Both the position numbers and the translations under genes were made by a program. This document shows, one piece after another, positions 6,071 to 11,471 of a stretch of DNA of 11,471 nucleotides. Positions within the stretch are counted from its first letter, which is position 1; each line of letters begins with the position of its first letter. Under the pieces are notes generated by a model. It worked only from the letters and a program-made list of their open reading frames with translations, did no database searches and had not been told where the DNA came from. Location: the NCBI GenBank assembly GCA_934636435.1, contig CAKUAQ010000052.1:1-11471 (forward strand), in the 5' to 3' direction. The DNA is from an uncultured Eubacteriales bacterium (GTDB lineage: Bacteria; Bacillota; Clostridia; Oscillospirales; Acutalibacteraceae).

Positions 6071-6120
6071 ACCTTTCAACAGGTATGGAATGCAGGTGCG
6101 AGGGCAAAGGAGGCGGCACA

Positions 6121-6534
6121 GTGGACGAGCGGATCATCACCCACTCCGTGGAGGAGACCGAAGCCTACGGTGCATCGCTGGCTTCCGCTTTGCGCGGCGG
6201 TACGGTGCTGGCCCTGTTTGGCGGTATGGGCATGGGGAAAACCGCTCTGGTGCGGGGGATCGCCCGGGGGCTGGGATTGACCGCTCCGGTGTCCAGTCCT
6301 ACCTTCGCGCTGGTGCACGATTACGGCGGCACGCCGCCGCTGGTGCACTTTGATATGTACCGCGTCACCGGATGGGACGATCTGTATTCGACCGGCTTTT
6401 TTGATTATTTGGAGGCGGGTGCGATCCTGGTAGTGGAATGGAGCGAAAACATCGAAAACGCTCTGCCGGAGGATGCCGTGCGATTGGTTTTCTCCGCTCC
6501 GGACGAGCATACCCGCCGGATCGAAAGGAAGTGA
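6121..6534 (+). CDS. tsaE: tRNA t6A biosynthesis ATPase TsaE
   Basis: A 137-residue P-loop ATPase needed, with TsaB and TsaD, for N6-threonylcarbamoyladenosine at position 37 of ANN-decoding tRNAs. Walker A is GGMGMGKT (34-41, catalytic K40), in place of the usual GDLGAGKT. Further conserved blocks are SSPTFALVHDY (58-68), HFDMYR (76-81), FFDYLEAGAILVVEWSEN (93-110) with the TsaE-specific E-W-S-E. Length is typical. The start is GTG at 6121, placed seven bases after AAAGGAGG (6106-6113); an ATG at 6085 lies in the leader without a comparable site. It heads the plus-strand gene cluster, diverging from rodA, and its stop is four bases before the tsaB ATG, so the pair is almost certainly cotranscribed. 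Confidence 0.94.
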   Translation: MDERIITHSVEETEAYGASLASALRGGTVLALFGGMGMGKTALVRGIARGLGLTAPVSSPTFALVHDYGGTPPLVHFDMYRVTGWDDLYSTGFFDYLEAGAILVVEWSENIENALPEDAVRLVFSAPDEHTRRIERK

Positions 6535-6538
6535 TGGC

Positions 6539-7273
6539 ATGGCGCTGATTTTAGCGGTGGATACCTCGGCTACCCCCGTTTCCTGCGCGCTTTTGCAGGA
6601 TGAGCGGGTGCTGGCTTCTTATTACAGCCATAGCGGACAGACCCACAGCCAGACGCTCATGCCCATGATCGAGCATATGCTGCGTCTGTCGGGTCTGACC
6701 GTGGCACGGCTGGATGCCGTCGCCGTCAATGCCGGACCCGGTTCCTTTACGGGTGTGCGCATCGGCGTTTCTACCGTAAAGGGATTGGCCTTTGCGGACG
6801 AAATCCCCTGTATAGCCGTTTCGACACTGGAAGCGATGGCCGAGCCGCTGCGCACATTGCCGCTGGAGGGTCTGGTTTGCTGCGTGATGGATGCTCGCTG
6901 CCGACAGGTGTATACCGCGTCCTTTGATCTGAGCGCCGACGGCGGCCTTACGCGCCAAACGCCGGATGAGGCGATCGCTGTCGAAGAATTGAAGAATCGA
7001 CTGAAAAATGTAAAAAAATCTGTAATTTTAGTTGGCGACGGCGCAAAAATGTGCTATACTATGCTGAAAGAGGAAATTCCGACCCTGTTTCTGGCGCCGA
7101 CGGCGCTGCGGTTTCAGTCGGCGGTGGGGACGGCTTTGGCGGCCGGCCGTAAGCTCCTGTCGGGAGAGACGATATCGGCGGCTGCCCTGATGCCCGCCTA
7201 TCTGCGTCTGCCGCAGGCCGAACGGGAGCTGCGTGCCCGACAGGCTGCCGATCCAGAGAAAACGACCCAGTAA
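6539..7273 (+). CDS. tsaB: tRNA t6A biosynthesis protein TsaB
   Basis: A 244-residue ASKHA-fold protein, the TsaD partner in threonylcarbamoyl transfer to tRNA A37; it is thought to be a scaffold rather than the catalyst. Signatures: ILAVDTSATPVSCALL (4-19), HSQTLMPMIEHML (36-48), and the family hallmark NAGPGSFTGVRIG (64-76). The C-terminal half is less conserved, as usual, ending with PAYLRLPQAERE, the normal TsaB finish. Start ATG 6539 follows AAAGGAAG (6524-6531) by seven bases. In many Firmicutes tsaB is followed by rimI and tsaD; here upp comes next, so TsaD must be encoded elsewhere. The stretch 6985-7065 is locally AT-rich and contains a candidate internal promoter. Confidence 0.94.
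   Translation: MALILAVDTSATPVSCALLQDERVLASYYSHSGQTHSQTLMPMIEHMLRLSGLTVARLDAVAVNAGPGSFTGVRIGVSTVKGLAFADEIPCIAVSTLEAMAEPLRTLPLEGLVCCVMDARCRQVYTASFDLSADGGLTRQTPDEAIAVEELKNRLKNVKKSVILVGDGAKMCYTMLKEEIPTLFLAPTALRFQSAVGTALAAGRKLLSGETISAAALMPAYLRLPQAERELRARQAADPEKTTQ
7032..7060 (+). promoter_or_regulatory. Candidate internal promoter within tsaB, upstream of upp
   Basis: TTGGCG (7032-7037), exactly 17 bases, then TATACT (7055-7060), preceded by TGC so that it also forms an extended -10 (TGNTATACT). It sits in an unusually AT-rich patch of an otherwise GC-rich gene. Transcription would begin near 7067, about 245 bases before the upp start, and could express upp independently of tsaE-tsaB. Sequence inference only. 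Confidence 0.5.
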
Positions 7274-7312
7274 TCCGTGCGGTTTCGCATGAAATATATG
7301 GAGGTAATGAAA

Positions 7313-7945
7313 ATGTTTAACGCGCCATTCATTGCAGATCACCCGCTGATTCAGCACAAGGTAACCCTGCTGCGGGATAAGAACACCAGCTCCAAGCAGT
7401 TCCGTGAGCTGATCAAGGAGATCACCGAGCTGATGGTATATGAGGCGACCCGTGACCTGCCGGTTTGCGAGGTGGAGGTGGAGACCCCCATCACGGTGGC
7501 TAAGAGCAAGGTTATTGCGGGACGGAAGCTGGCGTTTGTGCCGATCCTGCGAGCCGGATTGGGCATGGTGGATGGTGCGTTGGAGCTGATCCCCTCCGCC
7601 CGTGTGGGCCATATCGGTATGTATCGGGACGAGGAGACGCTGATACCCCATCCGTATTATTGTAAGCTGCCCCACGATATCGAGGAGCGGGATGTGATCG
7701 TGCTGGATCCTATGCTGGCTACCGGTGGCTCGGCGATCGATGCCATTGACCAGATCAAGACCCGTCATCCCCGCAGCATCAAATTTATGTGCATCATTGC
7801 GGCCCCTGAGGGGCTGAAGGCCCTGTACGAGAAGCATCCGGACGTGAAGATCTACTGCGCCTCCCAGGATCTGCACCTGAACGAGAATGGCTATATCGTT
7901 CCCGGTCTCGGCGATGCCGGTGACCGCATTTTCGGCACGAAATAA
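7313..7945 (+). CDS. upp: Uracil phosphoribosyltransferase
   Basis: A 210-residue cytosolic enzyme making UMP from uracil and PRPP, the key step of uracil salvage. Conserved landmarks: HPLIQHK (10-16), FRELIKEITELMVYEATR (30-47), VPILRAGLGMVDG (76-88), MYRDEET (103-109), the PRPP loop VLDPMLATGGSA (130-141), and the uracil-binding C-terminus GYIVPGLGDAGDRIFGTK (193-210), near identical to E. coli Upp (208 aa). I chose the ATG at 7313, seven bases after GGAGGT (7300-7305); the ATG at 7307 is only one base from it. It lies 39 bases after tsaB. A hairpin behind it may end or reduce transcription before mutY. Confidence 0.97.
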   Translation: MFNAPFIADHPLIQHKVTLLRDKNTSSKQFRELIKEITELMVYEATRDLPVCEVEVETPITVAKSKVIAGRKLAFVPILRAGLGMVDGALELIPSARVGHIGMYRDEETLIPHPYYCKLPHDIEERDVIVLDPMLATGGSAIDAIDQIKTRHPRSIKFMCIIAAPEGLKALYEKHPDVKIYCASQDLHLNENGYIVPGLGDAGDRIFGTK

Positions 7946-7954
7946 ACTGTATGG

Positions 7955-8001
7955 ACGGGTCAACCTTGCCGCTTTGCGCGGCAAGGGCGGCCCGTTTCGT
8001 C
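7955..8001 (+). terminator. Hairpin between upp and mutY, possible weak terminator
   Basis: An 8-bp core stem CTTGCCGC/GCGGCAAG (7965-7972 with 7978-7985, loop TTTGC) extended after a small internal bulge by ACGGGTC/GGCCCGT (7955-7961 with 7989-7995). It is followed by TTTCGTCCCTGTTT, an interrupted T-rich tail. It starts nine bases after the upp stop. The poor T-tract suggests partial termination or 3'-end protection of the upp message rather than a full stop. Confidence 0.55.
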
Positions 8002-8019
8002 CCTGTTTGAGGATCATTC

Positions 8020-9084
8020 ATGAATGACGCCCTGCTGCAAACGGGTGCGGTCGCTCTGTCCGATTGGTACCGCGCCCATAACCGACCGCTGCCCTGGCGG
8101 CAATCACCCACCCCATATCGGGTGTGGGTGTCGGAGATCATGCTCCAGCAGACCCGCATTGAGGCGGTTCTGCCGTATTATGAGCGGTTTATGGAGCGTC
8201 TGCCGGATGTGTCGGCTCTGGCCGCCGCGCCGGAGGATGTGCTCCTGAAGCTGTGGGAGGGATTGGGCTATTATAGCCGGGTGCGGAATTTGCGGAAAGC
8301 TGCCCGGATTCTCTGCCGGGATTTCGGTGGGGAACTGCCCGGAGAGTATGCCGCGCTGCTGTCGCTGCCCGGTATCGGGGACTATACCGCCGGTGCCATC
8401 GCCTCCATTGCGTTTTCGCTCCCGGTTCCGGCGGTGGACGGCAATGTGATGCGGGTGCTGTCCCGTCTGTGCTGCGATTCGACGGATGTGCTGTCCTCGG
8501 GGGCGAAAAAGCACTATGCAGCCATGGCTTCCATGCTGATTCCGGATACGGAGCCGGGGCGGTTCAATCAGGCCACGATGGAACTGGGGGAGACGGTGTG
8601 TCTTCCCGGCGCGCGCCCTCGTTGCGATGTGTGTCCTCTGCGGTTCGGCTGCGAGGCCTTTGCCGCCGGATGTCAGGGCGAGCTGCCGGTGCGGATTAAG
8701 CGGCAGCGCCGCCGTGTGGAGGAGCGGCTTGTGCAGGTGATCGTCGGCGGTCCGGACGGAGATCGGCGGGTGCTGCTCCATCGCCGTCCGGACACCGGTT
8801 TGCTGGCGAGCCTATGGGAGCTGCCTAACCGATTGCTTACAGAGACGGCGGCGCTCCCGGTGGAGAGGGCTGTTTTTTCGGGTGAATTGCCCCGGGCAAA
8901 GCACCTGTTTTCTCATGTGGAATGGCGAATGGCGGGGGAACTGTACCGTGTTGCCGAGCTGCCGCCGCTGCCGGAGCGCTATTGTTGGGCATCGCCGGCG
9001 GAATTGCGCACGACGGTCGCCTTGCCCAGTGCTTTTCGTCCCTATGCGGCGTTACTGCCGTCACTTTTGACCGGAGAGGAGTGA
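8020..9084 (+). CDS. mutY: A/G-specific adenine DNA glycosylase MutY
   Basis: A 354-residue base-excision repair enzyme that removes adenine mispaired with 8-oxoguanine. The N-terminal HhH-GPD domain shows PLPWRQSPTPYRVWVSEIML (24-42) with catalytic E39, QQT (43-45), the helix-hairpin-helix LPGIGDYTAGAI (116-127), and catalytic D140 in VDGNV. A 4Fe-4S loop follows with C194, C202, C205 and C211 (C-x7-C-x2-C-x5-C, one residue longer in the first gap than in E. coli). The C-terminal NUDIX-like domain (about 235-350) has the 8-oxoG-recognising F297-S298-H299 in LFSHVEW. All catalytic residues are present and length is normal. ATG 8020 follows GAGGA (8009-8013) by six bases. It lies 74 bases after upp, beyond a hairpin, and its stop is four bases before the dCMP deaminase ATG. 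Confidence 0.96.
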   Translation: MNDALLQTGAVALSDWYRAHNRPLPWRQSPTPYRVWVSEIMLQQTRIEAVLPYYERFMERLPDVSALAAAPEDVLLKLWEGLGYYSRVRNLRKAARILCRDFGGELPGEYAALLSLPGIGDYTAGAIASIAFSLPVPAVDGNVMRVLSRLCCDSTDVLSSGAKKHYAAMASMLIPDTEPGRFNQATMELGETVCLPGARPRCDVCPLRFGCEAFAAGCQGELPVRIKRQRRRVEERLVQVIVGGPDGDRRVLLHRRPDTGLLASLWELPNRLLTETAALPVERAVFSGELPRAKHLFSHVEWRMAGELYRVAELPPLPERYCWASPAELRTTVALPSAFRPYAALLPSLLTGEE

Positions 9085-9088
9085 TTCC

Positions 9089-9571
9089 ATGGATCAGAGG
9101 AACGATTATCTGAGCTGGGATGCCTATTTTATGGGCATTGCCATTTTGTCCGCCCAGCGCAGCAAGGATCCCGGCACTCAGGTGGGCGCCTGCATCGTGG
9201 ATAAAGACAACAAGATCCTGTCGGTGGGCTATAACGGAATGCCGACGGGGTGTGCGGATGCGGTGATGCCCTGGGCACGGGATGGACAGCCGATGGAGAC
9301 CAAATACCTGTTCGTGTGCCACGCGGAATTGAATGCGATCCTCAATTATTCCGGCGGCAATGTTCATGGCGCGACGGTGTATACCACGCTGTTCCCCTGT
9401 AATGAATGTGCCAAAGCGCTGATTCAGGCAGGCGTTAAGCGGGTGGTATATCTGTCGGACAAGTATTCCGACAGCGATTCCGTGAAGGCATCCAAGCTGA
9501 TGTTCCGCATGACCGATGTGGAGTATACCAGGTATGAGCCTACCGGCCATGAATTGACCTTGGAGCTGTGA
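9089..9571 (+). CDS. dCMP deaminase (deoxycytidylate deaminase), DCTD-like
   Basis: A 160-residue zinc deaminase converting dCMP to dUMP, the precursor of dTMP. Catalytic site: H78-A-E80 (zinc ligand and proton-shuttle Glu) and P103-C104-N-E-C107. The blocks SAQRSKDPGTQVGACIV (21-37), YNGMPTGC (48-55), TKYLFVCHAELNAI (71-84) and LFPCNECAKALIQAGVK (101-117) closely match animal DCTD. It lacks the extra Cys/His insert before the catalytic His seen in Bacillus ComEB. It carries the DKYSDSDSVKASKLMF segment (124-139) also typical of DCTD. ATG 9089 is seven bases after GAGGAG (9076-9081). Tightly placed between mutY (4 bases) and the reductase (2 bases). Whether it is regulated by dCTP/dTTP like DCTD is not visible. 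No symbol is given because it differs from comEB. Confidence 0.93.
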   Translation: MDQRNDYLSWDAYFMGIAILSAQRSKDPGTQVGACIVDKDNKILSVGYNGMPTGCADAVMPWARDGQPMETKYLFVCHAELNAILNYSGGNVHGATVYTTLFPCNECAKALIQAGVKRVVYLSDKYSDSDSVKASKLMFRMTDVEYTRYEPTGHELTLEL

Positions 9572-9573
9572 GT

Positions 9574-10308
9574 ATGCGGAGAATTGCTTTGGTGACCGGC
9601 TCGACCCGCGGGATCGGGCGTGCTGTGGCGTTGCTTTTGGCACAGGAAGGATATACCGTCGCTGTGAACGGCCGCTCGGCCGATGCGGTGCAGGCTGCGG
9701 TAGCGGCGATCACGGCGGCCGGCGGGGATGCGCGCGGATATGTGTGCGATGTGACCGATTCCGGGCAGGTTGCCCGTATGGGGGACGTTATTGAGCGTGA
9801 GCTGGGAACCGTGACGGCTCTGGTGAATAACGCCGGTATCGCACAGCAGGAGCTGCTGACGGATGTGACCGATGCGGAGTGGCATCGAATGATGGCGACC
9901 CATGCCGACGGGACGTTTTATACCTGCCGCCGGTTTTTGCCCGGTATGATTCGACAGCACGCCGGCAGCATCGTGAATATCTCCTCTATGTGGGGGCAGG
10001 TGGGCGGTTCCTGTGAGGTGCCCTATTCGGCGGCGAAGGCGGCGGTCATCGGCTTGACCCGCGCGCTGGCGAAAGAGGTCGGCCCCGCCGGTATTCGGGT
10101 CAATTGCGTTGCTCCCGGGGTTATTAAGACGGATATGATGGCGGGGTTTGACGCGGCGGTTTTGCAGGAATTGCAGGAAGAAACGCCGTTGTGTCGGCTG
10201 GGCACGCCGGAGGATGTGGCGCAGGCAGTGGCGTTTCTGCTGTCGGATGCTGCGGGATTTATCACCGGGCAGGTGCTGGCGCCGAACGGCGGTATGATCA
10301 TTGTATAA
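9574..10308 (+). CDS. SDR-family oxidoreductase, FabG-like
   Basis: A 244-residue short-chain dehydrogenase/reductase, the exact length of E. coli FabG. Cofactor motif TGSTRGIG (8-15) with R34 after the second strand (NGRS) points to NADPH. NNAG is at 85-88, the catalytic S138, Y151 and K155 (YSAAK) carry the same numbering as FabG, and PGVIKTDM (181-188) and NGGM near the C-terminus (238-241) are typical. The fourth tetrad residue, Asn110 in FabG, is His here (ATHADGTF). This may mean altered chemistry or another substrate, so 3-oxoacyl-ACP reductase activity should not be assumed, and no fatty-acid genes are adjacent. ATG 9574 fits GGAG at 9562-9565; a GTG at 9568 is too close to it. It starts two bases after the dCMP deaminase stop and ends 20 bases before rpiB. 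Confidence 0.9.
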   Translation: MRRIALVTGSTRGIGRAVALLLAQEGYTVAVNGRSADAVQAAVAAITAAGGDARGYVCDVTDSGQVARMGDVIERELGTVTALVNNAGIAQQELLTDVTDAEWHRMMATHADGTFYTCRRFLPGMIRQHAGSIVNISSMWGQVGGSCEVPYSAAKAAVIGLTRALAKEVGPAGIRVNCVAPGVIKTDMMAGFDAAVLQELQEETPLCRLGTPEDVAQAVAFLLSDAAGFITGQVLAPNGGMIIV

Positions 10309-10328
10309 ATTAGATGGAGGTAACGGAT

Positions 10329-10778
10329 ATGATTGCGATCGCGTGTGACCATTCAGCGCTGGAGCTGAAAGAAGAGGTGGAGGCTCTGCTGGAGAGCCGG
10401 GGACTGGAATACAAGGATTTCGGTACTTATACAACGGAGAGCTGCCATTATCCCGTCTATGGCGCCCGGGCGGCGCGGGCGGTGGCCAGCGGCGAATGCG
10501 ATCGGGGCATTGTGATCTGCGGCACCGGCATCGGTATGTCGCTGGCGGCCAATAAGATCCCCGGCATCCGCTGCGCCCTGTGCGGCGACCCTTACTCCGC
10601 CAAGATGACACGGGCGCACAATAATGCCAATATGCTGGCGCTGGGCGCACGGGTGATCGGAGTGGAGCTGGCGAAGATGATCGTCGAGGCGTTTCTGGAC
10701 ACCCCCTTTGAGGGCGGACGGCATCAGACTCGAATTGATATGATCACGGCGCTGGAAAACGGCGAGGCCATCGAATGA
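10329..10778 (+). CDS. rpiB: Ribose-5-phosphate isomerase B
   Basis: A 149-residue RpiB/LacAB-family enzyme interconverting ribulose-5-phosphate and ribose-5-phosphate, feeding PRPP synthesis; some members act on allose- or galactose-6-phosphate. Landmarks: ACDHSALELK (5-14), DFGTYTTESCHYP (30-42), the active-site loop GIVICGTGIGMSLAANK (60-76) with catalytic C64, GIRCALCGDPYSAKMTRAHNNANMLALG where H97 is the likely ring-opening His, and GARVIG (106-111). Length is identical to E. coli RpiB. ATG 10329 lies seven bases after GGAGGT (10316-10321). It follows the reductase by 20 bases and precedes the membrane protein by 17. Its presence near upp and a dCMP deaminase is a recurrent clostridial arrangement. 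Confidence 0.96.
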   Translation: MIAIACDHSALELKEEVEALLESRGLEYKDFGTYTTESCHYPVYGARAARAVASGECDRGIVICGTGIGMSLAANKIPGIRCALCGDPYSAKMTRAHNNANMLALGARVIGVELAKMIVEAFLDTPFEGGRHQTRIDMITALENGEAIE

Positions 10779-10795
10779 ACGGTTGAGGTGAGACA

Positions 10796-11471
10796 ATGAA
10801 AGACACATCAAAGCAGACGCTGAAAGTCGCTCTCAAGGTATGGGGGCGCGTGATCATCGCGACCATCATGTGCGCGGTGCTGTATCTGTCCATGTCGGTG
10901 CTGGGCAACGGTCTGTTCGGCCGAACGGTCGGTTATCGGATCGCCCAGACGGATGAGGCCGGTGCTACCCAATTGGTGGAGGAGCATTATTTCACCGACG
11001 GCGAGACGGAGGAGTCTATCCCGGAAGCGTCCGAAGGACAGCGGGTGGTGAAGATCACCGAAATTCCGCATGCCGTGAAGGTGCTGCTGGATGTACTGAC
11101 CCAGCTGATGCTCCTGTTTCTCATGGGTGTGTTTCCCTACAACCTTCTGTGGGAGCTGGGCGGCAAGGACGATACCGGGGTGCGGTATAAGGGCAAGACC
11201 CCCGATCCTCTGCGAGGTCTGCGGATCGGCGTGTTGGCGACCGTTCCGGCGGCGCTGCTGTATATCGGCGCATGGGCTGTGAAGCTGACCGGCAGGGGCG
11301 CGGCTTATCTGGCGATCTATCGCATTATGCAGATACCGTATCTCCCGTTTATCAACGGGGTGCTGGGCAATGTGACCGAACCGGCCAAGCTGCCGGTGGG
11401 CGGACTGCTGGCCTGTGCGCTGACATTGGTATTTGTTCCGATCGTGTGCGCGATCTCCTATCGGCTGGGCT
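10796..11471 (+). CDS. Polytopic membrane protein, unrecognised, cut by window end
   Basis: The first 225 codons of a gene that continues beyond the right edge. I do not recognise a family. ATG 10796 follows GAGGTG (10785-10790) by five bases. Predicted layout: basic N-terminus; membrane helix about 17-37; a polar, strongly acidic loop about 40-93 (many Glu/Asp, probably outside the cell by the positive-inside rule); helix about 94-117 ending in FPYNLLWELGGKDD; a basic cytoplasmic loop (VRYKGKTPDPLRGLR); helix about 142-163; a loop with IMQIPYLPFINGVLG; and helix about 200-222. The C-terminus is not seen. It is the last visible member of the tsaE-to-rpiB gene train. No transporter, kinase or enzyme motif is visible. 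Confidence 0.8.
   Translation, partial: MKDTSKQTLKVALKVWGRVIIATIMCAVLYLSMSVLGNGLFGRTVGYRIAQTDEAGATQLVEEHYFTDGETEESIPEASEGQRVVKITEIPHAVKVLLDVLTQLMLLFLMGVFPYNLLWELGGKDDTGVRYKGKTPDPLRGLRIGVLATVPAALLYIGAWAVKLTGRGAAYLAIYRIMQIPYLPFINGVLGNVTEPAKLPVGGLLACALTLVFVPIVCAISYRLG

Noticed and set aside
6060..6071. TGTGGTAAAATA occurs here and again at 3062-3073
   Set aside because: A 12-base match in AT-rich upstream DNA, in differing contexts with no third copy seen; probably coincidence.
7028..8017. Antisense open frame of 329 codons opposite tsaB and upp
   Set aside because: Fully opposite two confident genes, no ribosome-binding site, no known motif.
8020..9084. MutY iron-sulfur loop with a C-x7-C first gap instead of x6
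   Set aside because: All four Cys are present, and a one-residue longer first gap appears, as I recall, in clostridial MutY proteins; not noteworthy by itself.
8837..9643. Antisense open frame of 268 codons opposite mutY and the dCMP deaminase
   Set aside because: Shadow of two conserved genes; Pro/His/Arg-rich and without a start signal.
9424..10650. Long antisense open frame (408 codons) opposite the reductase and rpiB genes
   Set aside because: It lies opposite two well-conserved genes with good start signals; its translation is Arg/His/Pro-rich and low in recognisable structure, as expected of a shadow frame in GC-rich DNA.

Overview
The window looks like part of the chromosome of a moderately GC-rich member of the Clostridia, probably an Oscillospiraceae/Ruminococcaceae-type gut bacterium. 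This rests on strong AGGAGG-type ribosome-binding sites, consensus sigma-A promoters, the protein families present, and the grouping of upp, a dCMP deaminase and rpiB that is common in clostridia. No 16S or other taxonomic marker is present, so the assignment is an inference.

Left part (1-3044), minus strand. From right to left it holds a coiled-coil/zinc-ribbon protein, a probable terminator, a YgjV-like membrane protein coupled (1-nt overlap) to the 23S rRNA uracil methyltransferase RlmD, and a GNAT acetyltransferase. The last ~680 bases at the left edge are clearly more AT-rich than the rest and may be foreign. The first ~170 bases hold no gene I can name.

Middle (3057-3905). A 398-bp element with perfect 18-bp terminal inverted repeats encloses a doubly truncated ISAs1-family transposase, so it looks like a MITE-like deletion derivative. 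Sixteen bases beyond its right end is a textbook promoter (TTGACA-N17-TATAAT) driving an unrecognised 70-residue single-pass membrane protein, closed by a 14-bp-stem terminator.

Next, rlmA (23S rRNA guanine-N1 methyltransferase, plus strand) converges on and overlaps a rodA-family gene (minus strand, TTG start). rodA and the following plus-strand cluster diverge from a 147-bp intergenic region with a good promoter for rodA and a weak one for the cluster.

Right part (6121-11471). One dense plus-strand gene train: tsaE, tsaB (tRNA t6A modification), upp (uracil salvage), mutY (8-oxoG:A repair), a eukaryote-like dCMP deaminase, a FabG-like reductase, rpiB (ribose-5-phosphate isomerase B), and a membrane protein that runs off the right edge. 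Spacing is mostly 2-20 bases. An internal extended -10 promoter in tsaB and a hairpin after upp suggest sub-operons. The themes are pentose/pyrimidine nucleotide supply, translation-related RNA modification and DNA repair. I see no CRISPR array, phage module or defence system; the most unusual items are the MITE-like element with its neighbouring promoter, the reductase with a substituted catalytic Asn, and the two unrecognised membrane proteins.
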